From Hymenobacter sp. GOD-10R (GTDB taxonomy: Bacteria > Bacteroidota > Bacteroidia > Cytophagales > Hymenobacteraceae), in NCBI RefSeq assembly GCF_035609205.1, contig NZ_CP141184.1:4595001-4659000 (forward strand): DNA of 64,000 nucleotides, read 5' to 3'. Shown here piece after piece: positions 55,328-62,356 of the stretch (within the stretch, counting starts at the first letter, position 1; every line of letters begins with the position of its first letter). The position numbers were made by a program, and so were the translations under genes. The notes under the pieces are model-generated. The model worked only from the letters and a program-made list of their open reading frames with translations. It had not been told where the DNA came from and did no database searches.

Positions 55328-58300
55328 CTACAGCACCTCCAGCGTCAGCAGGCTTTCTTCTAGTATCTGTTTCACCTCCGGCCGACACGAGCCGCAGCCA
55401 GTACCCGCCCCAGTAGCAGCGCATAGCTCCTTCAAATCGGTACAGCCAGCGGCTATTTTCTGGCGGATGTTGTCGCGGCCGACGCTGTTGCAGCTGCACA
55501 CCAACTTACCGAGCACCGGCTCGGCTTTGGCGCCGCTGCGCAGGAGTTGGAGGCGCTTCTCCCCTAGCTCGATCTTGCCCGCAATCAGTTCGCGGAATTC
55601 CTGAAACTCGCTTTTATCGCCGATGAGGATGGCGCCTACGAGACGGTCTTGGTGGATGATGCACTTCTTGTAGTAGCGCTTGGCCTTGTCCATGAACACA
55701 ATCTCCTCGTACTGCTCCAGGTTGGGCGCCTCGGGCAAGCCGATGCTACACAGGTCGAAGCCGTGGATTTTGATAATGTTCATGAAGGTGCTGCCGTCGT
55801 AGTAGCTGGCAATGTCGCCGCTGAGGTAGCGGGCTACCACGTCGGCTTGCTGCTCGGCGGCGGCGGTGATGCCGTAGAGCGTGCCTTCAAACTCAGCTAT
55901 TTCGCCGAGGGCGTACACGCTCGGGTCGCTGGTTTGCAGGCGCTCATTCACCACTACGCCGCGCCGACACACGAGGCCACTTTCGCGGGCTAGCTCCAGG
56001 TTCGGCACCGTGCCGATGGCCATGATCAGGGCGTCGCAGTCGATGCGGCGGCCGCTTTTCAGGCCCACGCCGGTGAGACGGGAGCGGCCGTAATAAAGCT
56101 CGACTTCGTCGTTGAAGTAGAGGTCGCAGCCCTGGTCGACCATTTCCTCCTGTAGCAGCTGACTACCTAGGGCGTCAAGTTGGCGGTCGAGGAAGCGGGA
56201 AATGCGCTGGATGATGGTGACGCGCGTGCCGATTTCGCGCAACGAAGCGGCCATTTCCAGACCTAGCAAGCCGCCGCCTACAATCACCACATGAGCGTTT
56301 TCGGGCAGGTGGTTCTTGAAGTTGTCGGCGTCGGTGCGGCTGCGCATGCTGAAGATGCCCGGCAACGAGGGCACATGCTTGGGCACGGCGGCGCGGCTGC
56401 CAGTGGCCATAATCAGCACGTCGTAGTCGGTGCGCTGGCCCCGCGAATCGATTACAAATTTCTGTTCGCGGTCGACGTGCTCCACGCTCACGCCCCGGAG
56501 CAGCCGGATATTATAGCTAGGTTCCTCGTGGTCCTGCATCTTCACCAGCCGGTCCCAGCCCTGGTGCCCGCTGATGTAGTCGGGCAGCATCACGCGGTTG
56601 TAGAAGGGAAAGTCTTCCTTACTGAAGATGGTGATTTCGTCGTCCTGGTTCAGCTCGCGGTATGACTTCACGAAGCCGTACGCACCCGCACCGGCGCCAA
56701 TAACCACAATGCGCTGAAACGGCTTGCGGTATTTCTCCACCCGTACGGCGCAGTACTTAAAGTCAGGCTCCTTGGAAATGGGGTCGAGGGCGCCGCTGGT
56801 CACGTTGTTGGCGCGGTTCAGATCGTTGCCCAGAATTTTGCCCCAGTGCATGGGCAGGAATACCACGCCGGGCTTGATGTTGCTGGTGAGCCTAGCTTGC
56901 ACGCGCACTTTCCCCCGCCGCGACTCGACTTCCACCAAGTCGTTTTCCACGATGCCGAGGCGCGTCGCGTCCTGCGGGTGAATCTCCAAGAAAGCTTGTG
57001 AAATGTGCTTTTTGAGCTTGTTGACCTTTCCCGTCTTACTCATCGTATGCCACTGGTCGCGGATGCGGCCGGTGGTCAGAATGAACGGGAAGTCCTCGTC
57101 CGGCTCTTCGCTGCGGAAGCTAACGGGCGTGGCGTGAATAATGGCCTTCGTGGAAGGTGTGTAGAAGACATTGTCGCTGAACAGCCGTGGCGTACCTAGG
57201 TTGTTCTGACCGACTTTGTACGGCCACTGCACCGAGCCTTTTTCCTGCAACACGCTGTAGCTCAACCCCGAAATATCGAGGGTAGTACCAGCCGTTAAGC
57301 GAGCATGCTCGCGGTAAATAGCAGCGGGCGAATCGTAGTCGAAGCCAGGGAAGCCCATCGTGCGGGCAAAGCGGCAGATGATTTCCGCGTCGGGCAGGGC
57401 TTCGCCGGGGGCGTCTACCACTTTCGCGAGGTGACTGATGCGCCGCTCGGAGTTGGTCATGGTGCCTTCCTTCTCGGCCCAGGCGGCGGCGGGCAGAATG
57501 ACGTCGGCGTAGGCTAGGGTTTCGGGCTTGTTGCTGATGTCCTGCACCACCACGAACTTGGCCTTCTTCAGCGCCTCTTCCGCCAGCCGCACATTGGGCA
57601 AACTGGTCAGCGGATTGGTGCAGATAATCCAGATAGCCTTCAGACGACCATCGTTCAGGGCTTCAAACATTTCCGTCGCCGTCAGCCCCGGCTTGTCCGA
57701 CAACGTGGTGCCGCCCCAAAACTGTTGTACCTCGGCGCGGTGCGCGGGGTTAGCTAGGTTGCGGTGAGCAGGCAGCAGGTTCGACAAGCCACCTACCTCC
57801 CGGCCACCCATAGCATTGGGTTGTCCGGTAAGGGAAAGTGGACCCGCGCCGGGCTTACCGATCTGGCCCGTAATCAGGTTCAGGTTCAGTAGGCTCAAGT
57901 TTTTATCGACGCCTACCGCGCTCTGATTCAGGCCCATCGTCCACATGGAAATGAAGCCTTTAGCCGAGCCGATGTATTGCGCCGCTAAGCGAATCTGCGC
58001 TTCCGGCACGCCGCAAATGTGGGCGGCTTCGGCTAGGGTGCGCTCAAACACAACTTGCTTGTACTTCTCAAAGCCTTCGGCGTGGTTGCTGATGAAAGCT
58101 AGGTCGATGTCGCCGTTCTCGATCAGGGCGCGGCCGATGGCGTGGTTCAGCACCACGTCGGTGCCGGGCGTGAGTTGCAGGTGCAGGTCGGCGATGGCGC
58201 AGGTGTCCGTTACGCGCGGGTCCACCACGATGATCTTGGTGGCGGGGTTGGCGGCTTTGTGCGCTTCCACCCGACGCCACAGAATTGGGTGACACCAGGC

Positions 58301-58840
58301 GGGGTTCGCGCCTGTCACGTAGAAGCAGTCGGCTAGCTCGATGTCGTCGTAGCAGACCGGCACGCTGTCTTCGCCCAATGCCATTTTGTAGCCCACCACC
58401 GCGCTGCTCATGCACAGGCGCGAGTTGGTGTCGATGTTATTGCTGCCGATAAAGCCTTTTATCAGCTTGTTAATCACATAGTACTCTTCCGTGAGACACT
58501 GGCCGGAGGCGTAAAAGGCTACTGAGTCGGGACCGTACTTTTCGATGAAGGTCTTGAACACGGCGGCGGTGCGCTGCAAGGCCTCATCCCAACTCACTCG
58601 CTGCCGCGGCATGCTGCGGTTGTAGCGCATCTGCGGGTACAGCAGCCGGTCGCTCTGGTCGTTGACGGTGTATTGCAGGTTCAGGCCCTTGCTGCACAGC
58701 ATCCCTTTATTGACGGGGTACTCTGTATTGCCCGCCACCGAAACGGAACCATCTTTCTCCTTCTTCACCGTCACGCCGCACCCCACGCCGCAGTAGCAGC
58801 AGGTACTGGTGAAAGTGTCTTTCGCTTGTCCGTTGGTCAT
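55328..58840 (-). CDS. Assimilatory nitrate reductase fused to FAD/NAD(P)H oxidoreductase and BFD-like domains
   Basis: The 1170-residue cytoplasmic protein reduces nitrate to nitrite. It opens with a [4Fe-4S] site (C14, C17, C21 and C49) and the molybdopterin domain, with C143 (SRLCM) the likely molybdenum ligand. The molybdopterin-dinucleotide C-terminal domain covers about 585-700. From residue 708 (IVVIGAGAGAYGF) a NirB-like FAD/NAD(P)H-binding domain follows, and a BFD-like [2Fe-2S] domain with CSC...CGSC closes the chain. Electron input from NAD(P)H is thus built into one chain, like NasA joined to the NasB type. It lies between the NarK-type transporter and the rubredoxin protein, with long inverted repeats on both sides. 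There is no signal peptide, which favours assimilation. Confidence 0.9.
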   Translation of the reverse strand: MTNGQAKDTFTSTCCYCGVGCGVTVKKEKDGSVSVAGNTEYPVNKGMLCSKGLNLQYTVNDQSDRLLYPQMRYNRSMPRQRVSWDEALQRTAAVFKTFIEKYGPDSVAFYASGQCLTEEYYVINKLIKGFIGSNNIDTNSRLCMSSAVVGYKMALGEDSVPVCYDDIELADCFYVTGANPAWCHPILWRRVEAHKAANPATKIIVVDPRVTDTCAIADLHLQLTPGTDVVLNHAIGRALIENGDIDLAFISNHAEGFEKYKQVVFERTLAEAAHICGVPEAQIRLAAQYIGSAKGFISMWTMGLNQSAVGVDKNLSLLNLNLITGQIGKPGAGPLSLTGQPNAMGGREVGGLSNLLPAHRNLANPAHRAEVQQFWGGTTLSDKPGLTATEMFEALNDGRLKAIWIICTNPLTSLPNVRLAEEALKKAKFVVVQDISNKPETLAYADVILPAAAWAEKEGTMTNSERRISHLAKVVDAPGEALPDAEIICRFARTMGFPGFDYDSPAAIYREHARLTAGTTLDISGLSYSVLQEKGSVQWPYKVGQNNLGTPRLFSDNVFYTPSTKAIIHATPVSFRSEEPDEDFPFILTTGRIRDQWHTMSKTGKVNKLKKHISQAFLEIHPQDATRLGIVENDLVEVESRRGKVRVQARLTSNIKPGVVFLPMHWGKILGNDLNRANNVTSGALDPISKEPDFKYCAVRVEKYRKPFQRIVVIGAGAGAYGFVKSYRELNQDDEITIFSKEDFPFYNRVMLPDYISGHQGWDRLVKMQDHEEPSYNIRLLRGVSVEHVDREQKFVIDSRGQRTDYDVLIMATGSRAAVPKHVPSLPGIFSMRSRTDADNFKNHLPENAHVVIVGGGLLGLEMAASLREIGTRVTIIQRISRFLDRQLDALGSQLLQEEMVDQGCDLYFNDEVELYYGRSRLTGVGLKSGRRIDCDALIMAIGTVPNLELARESGLVCRRGVVVNERLQTSDPSVYALGEIAEFEGTLYGITAAAEQQADVVARYLSGDIASYYDGSTFMNIIKIHGFDLCSIGLPEAPNLEQYEEIVFMDKAKRYYKKCIIHQDRLVGAILIGDKSEFQEFRELIAGKIELGEKRLQLLRSGAKAEPVLGKLVCSCNSVGRDNIRQKIAAGCTDLKELCAATGAGTGCGSCRPEVKQILEESLLTLEVL

Positions 58841-58852
58841 GGTGGCAACTGA

Positions 58853-58965
58853 GCGGATGTAGCGCGAAGCTCCCGCTTCGCGTATCGTTGAACGATTATC
58901 GTTGGAACGTCACGCACGCTAGTCGTTCAACGAGGCGCGAAGCGGGAGCTTCGCGCTGCATCCGC
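58853..58965. repeat. Long inverted repeat between transporter and nitrate reductase genes
   Basis: Left arm 58853-58895 and right arm 58923-58965 (43 nt each) match as reverse complements with three differences. Each arm also contains an inner palindrome (GCGCGAAGC...GCTTCGCG) and ends in TCGTTCAACGA or its complement. It begins 13 nt upstream of the nitrate reductase start codon, so it lies in that gene's leader. Confidence 0.88.
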
Positions 58966-59041
58966 CCTGCTTTCTGCGGATGAATGTTCTATTATGTTAT
59001 GCCGATCCGACACCTAGGGCATCGGACCGGTGGAGCCGAAG

Positions 59042-60364
59042 CTAGGCTGGTTGCAGCTCCGTATCGACAACAGCAGGTATGTCGCTGGTCTTGGCCGTGA
59101 GCAGGCGCGAGAGGAACACGATAGCGCCCGTGGCGGCCACGCCGATGCCGATGTAGAGGAAGGCCGTGGAGTAGCTGATGTTCTCCGACTTGAACAGGAA
59201 GCCCACCAGCATGGCACCTAGGTTGCCGCCGGCACCCACGATACCGCTCACACTACCAATGGCTTGCTTGTTCACGAATGGCACAATGGAGTACGTGCAG
59301 CCGTTGGCCATTTTCAGGAACAAGGCAAACAGCAGCATGGTCATGATGGCGAGCGTGAGAGTTGCGGCTTGCGAGAAGTAAGCAATGCCGAGGCCTTCCA
59401 GCAACAGCAGGATACCGAGCAGGTACCACTTGCCGCTCATGCCGTACGCACGGCCAGCTATGTCGCTCACGTAGCCGCCGAGGCCGCGGGCGAAGATGTT
59501 CATGAAACCGAAGATGCCCGCCAGCAAACCGGCCATGACCAATGTAGCCTTATAGTGATCCACGAAGTAAATAGACGCCACGTTGTCCACCGTGATTTCG
59601 ATGCCGAAGCACGCGCCGTAAGCTAGGGCCAGAATCCAGGTGCGGTAGTCTTTTAAGGCAACTGCGAAGGTGCCCTTCTTTTTGGCCGTAGTATCACGCT
59701 GAATATCGCTGAAGTTGCCGCGGGGCGTGTCTACCGTGAATTTGTAATACACCACCGCCATGATGAGCAGGATGACGCCCGGCACCACCATGGCGAGGCG
59801 CCAGGAGTTGGCTTTGTCTACATAACCTAGGCTCACAAAGGCGCCGGCTACCAGCGGCATCACAATGTTGGCAATGCCGCCCCCTAGGTTGCCCCAGCCG
59901 CCCGCTACCGCATTGGCCGTGCCGACTACATTAGGAGCAAACATCATGGACGTGTGAAACTGCGTAATCACGAACGAGGCACCGATGATGCCAATCACGA
60001 AGCGGAACAGCAGGAAGCTTTCGTAGCTGTCGCTCAGGCCGATAAGCATCACCGGAATGGCACCTACCACCAGCAGCATGGAGTACGTGAGGCGTGGCCC
60101 CAGCGAGTCGCACAAGCGCCCGACGAGCAAGCGGGCCAGGATAGTAGCCGACACCGAAGCAATGATAATATTGCCAACCTGCCCTTTATCGAGGTGCAGC
60201 TGCTCACGCACCAGCGGCATGAGCGGCGCAATACCGAACCATCCAAAGAAGCAGAAGAAGAACGTCAACCAAGTGATGTGGAAGGCGCGCATCTGCACGC
60301 CTTTGCCAGAAAAGATGTTGAGCTTGCTCAGCGGCTGCTCAGTGGTGGCGGTGGCCATGTTCAT
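59042..60364 (-). CDS. NarK/NasA-type nitrate/nitrite transporter (MFS)
   Basis: From the ATG at 60364 the protein has 440 residues and about 12 transmembrane helices; the open frame extends to 60427 but only by a non-hydrophobic, arginine-rich stretch. The two glycine-rich signatures of the nitrate/nitrite porter family are present: GGWGNLGGGIANIV and GAGGNLGAMLVGF. The MFS loop GRLCDSLGPR is also seen. It should import nitrate across the inner membrane for the reductase encoded next in the operon. A second ATG at 60358 is equally possible as start. Confidence 0.92.
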   Translation of the reverse strand: MNMATATTEQPLSKLNIFSGKGVQMRAFHITWLTFFFCFFGWFGIAPLMPLVREQLHLDKGQVGNIIIASVSATILARLLVGRLCDSLGPRLTYSMLLVVGAIPVMLIGLSDSYESFLLFRFVIGIIGASFVITQFHTSMMFAPNVVGTANAVAGGWGNLGGGIANIVMPLVAGAFVSLGYVDKANSWRLAMVVPGVILLIMAVVYYKFTVDTPRGNFSDIQRDTTAKKKGTFAVALKDYRTWILALAYGACFGIEITVDNVASIYFVDHYKATLVMAGLLAGIFGFMNIFARGLGGYVSDIAGRAYGMSGKWYLLGILLLLEGLGIAYFSQAATLTLAIMTMLLFALFLKMANGCTYSIVPFVNKQAIGSVSGIVGAGGNLGAMLVGFLFKSENISYSTAFLYIGIGVAATGAIVFLSRLLTAKTSDIPAVVDTELQPA

Positions 60365-60427
60365 AGTCGGCTGGAGTTGAAGTGGAAACTTGGTAAGCAG
60401 AAACCTGGTCGGCCTAGGCCGCTGCAA

Positions 60428-61717
60428 TCAATGTTGGAAGAGCACCGGCTTGAAGGTGAGCATCACCCAGGCCCACTCGTTGTTGGGCTTGCCCGCCGGG
60501 CGATTTTTCAGCGCATCCATGGAAGAGGTGGCGAGCATGTGCGAGTAGCCGGTTTTCAGATTGAACTCCGGGCTGACGTTCACGTTGAGCAGCAAGTCCA
60601 GCTCCTCTCCGAGTCGGGAACCTAGTTTTTCATCGCTGTTACCAGTCCTGTAAACCGTAGCCGGCGACTCAAATAAGTGAGCATGCGCGAGCAGGTTAGC
60701 TTTGGAACTCAGCTTGAAGCTGGTTTTCAGGTACGCATCGAGCAAGCCCGCAATGCGGCCAGCTTGGCCGTGTGGATTGCTCACGTAGAAGTAGTCCATG
60801 TGCCCGTAGAAGGCGTGGTTGGTGCCGTAGAGCGGCACAAAAGCCCGGTCCGTGGCGTCGCGCGCATCCGAACCAGACAGGTAATCGACACCTAAGGTTA
60901 GAGGCGTGAGCTTCGTGTTGAACGTCGCGTTGAAGGCCGCTAGGTAGGCGCGGATTTTACGTCCGGCTAAGTTTGCGCCGGCCTGGTAGTAGAACTCGCC
61001 GCCGAGCACCGTTGAACCTAGCTTCTGCTCGGCCACCACGCCGTAGGTTTGGCGGTAGTAAGTGGTAGAATCTGTCGTGCGCTGCCGGCCGTCGTTGAAG
61101 AACAGGCCTGAAACCTTCGCACTCGCCCAGTCTTTGTGCAGCCACACATATTGCATGGTTTTGTAGTTGTCGATGCCAGTGTAGTAGGTATCAAACAGCT
61201 TCGTTGGCTCCGAGAAGTACGGCTGGTTGAAGCCGACGCCCGCGTGCGCCGTGAAGCCGGTGCTATCAGCATACACAAACTTCACCGCGTCGTGGCTGCG
61301 GCCTTGCTGCGCCCAATCGAGCGAGCCGAGGAAGCGGGCGTTGTCGTATTCCAAGGCTTGCCGCCCGACACGCACCGAAAAGCGAGGCAAAAAGCGGTAT
61401 TCCCCGTAGGCCTCGTACACGTTGAACAAGCTAGGGTCCGACTTGTACACTTGGTTGGTGCTGCCCCAGATGCGCACATCCTGCACGGTCATGCGCACTT
61501 GCAGCTTGTCGTGGGTGTAGTTGGCGCTTAGTCGGGAGCGCTGCTCCACGAAGGCCGCTGGCTTATCGGCACCAGTCCGTACCGTTTTGAAACCGTTGCG
61601 AAGCTCTGCCCGTGGCCGAATTTCGGCCGATAATACAAATTGGCTAAAAGCCGCGTGAGAAGTGAGTAAGAGTGTTCCTGCGCCGAGCAGGAGCTTGCGC
61701 GTAAAGGTTTTTTGCAT
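60428..61717 (-). CDS. Alginate-export-family outer-membrane porin
   Basis: The 429-residue protein has a signal peptide (core LLLGAGTLLLTSHAAFS) and then a series of amphipathic beta strands with alternating aromatic and polar residues, for example RPRAELRNGF, VRVGRQALEYDNARFLGS and the terminal strand WAWVMLTFKPVLF ending in H. The FLGSLDWAQQGRSHDAV segment is typical of the alginate-export barrel family. Its place between NirD and the NarK-type gene suggests it is the outer-membrane channel for nitrate or nitrite in this cluster, not for alginate. The gap to the transporter start is only 63 nt, so they are probably co-transcribed. Confidence 0.85.
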   Translation of the reverse strand: MQKTFTRKLLLGAGTLLLTSHAAFSQFVLSAEIRPRAELRNGFKTVRTGADKPAAFVEQRSRLSANYTHDKLQVRMTVQDVRIWGSTNQVYKSDPSLFNVYEAYGEYRFLPRFSVRVGRQALEYDNARFLGSLDWAQQGRSHDAVKFVYADSTGFTAHAGVGFNQPYFSEPTKLFDTYYTGIDNYKTMQYVWLHKDWASAKVSGLFFNDGRQRTTDSTTYYRQTYGVVAEQKLGSTVLGGEFYYQAGANLAGRKIRAYLAAFNATFNTKLTPLTLGVDYLSGSDARDATDRAFVPLYGTNHAFYGHMDYFYVSNPHGQAGRIAGLLDAYLKTSFKLSSKANLLAHAHLFESPATVYRTGNSDEKLGSRLGEELDLLLNVNVSPEFNLKTGYSHMLATSSMDALKNRPAGKPNNEWAWVMLTFKPVLFQH

Positions 61718-61785
61718 GAGTTAGCATTAGAGCCTGAGGAATCTTGAGGGTCGGAAATCCGCGCACCATGCCAACATCGCCGGAG

Positions 61786-62148
61786 CTAGCTGTTGCTCAG
61801 CCCCACATACACCTGGTCGCCTTCCACCTTCACAGGGTAGGTCGTGATGGCGCACTCGTCGGCGTTCAGACACTCACCAGTGAGCAGCGAGAAGGTGCGT
61901 TTGTGAAAGGGGCACGCCACTTTGGGCTCGCAGGTGTCGCCGGTGCTCCCGATCATGCCGCGCGACAGCACCATCTGCTGCTTATGCGGGCACAGGTTCT
62001 GGGTAGCGTACCACTCGCCGCGGCGCGTGAAGTTGAAAATGGCAATCTGCTCGCCTTCTACCAGGGCGCACACGCCACCGTCGCGGGGCACGTCCGTGGT
62101 TTTGCACACGGCTACCCAATCAACTGCTACTAAAACGTCGATTTCCAT
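61786..62148 (-). CDS. nirD: Nitrite reductase small subunit, Rieske type
   Basis: The 120-residue cytoplasmic subunit carries a Rieske [2Fe-2S] site: C53-P-H55 and C79-P-F-H82. It matches NirD, the partner of the NADH-dependent nitrite reductase NirB, whose gene lies directly upstream in transcription order. The spacing between the two ligand pairs has a small insertion (GMIGSTGDTCEPK). It is followed 69 nt later by the porin gene. Confidence 0.94.
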   Translation of the reverse strand: MEIDVLVAVDWVAVCKTTDVPRDGGVCALVEGEQIAIFNFTRRGEWYATQNLCPHKQQMVLSRGMIGSTGDTCEPKVACPFHKRTFSLLTGECLNADECAITTYPVKVEGDQVYVGLSNS

Positions 62149-62200
62149 TGTGTTAGATGGTTGATGTTGTGTGTAAATCTTCGGTTAAGTGCCTCATGTG

Positions 62201-62344
62201 GGCGCCTCACCCCTAGCCCCTCTCCGAAAAGGAAAGGGGGACTAGCTTCTAACTTTTTAGCCTAGCTTTTTATGGACTAGAGTTCTAGTGCTAGAGCTAG
62301 TTCCCCTTCTCCTTTTCGGAGAGGGGGCTAGGGGGTGAGGCGCC
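62201..62344. repeat. Long inverted repeat between nirB and nirD
   Basis: GGCGCCTCACCCCTAGCCCC... at 62201-62247 and its reverse complement at 62295-62344 form arms of 47 and 50 nt with a few small differences, around a 47-nt AT-rich centre with CTAG repeats. Sequences beginning CCTCACCCCCTAGCCCC are a familiar type of short interspersed palindrome in several bacterial phyla. The right end is 12 nt from the nirB stop codon. Confidence 0.85.
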
Positions 62345-62356
62345 CCGTTGCACTCC

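Noticed and set aside
58068..58415. Minus-strand open frame inside the nitrate reductase gene
   Set aside because: It overlaps the same strand in another frame and has an arginine-rich, low-complexity translation typical of a GC-rich shadow.
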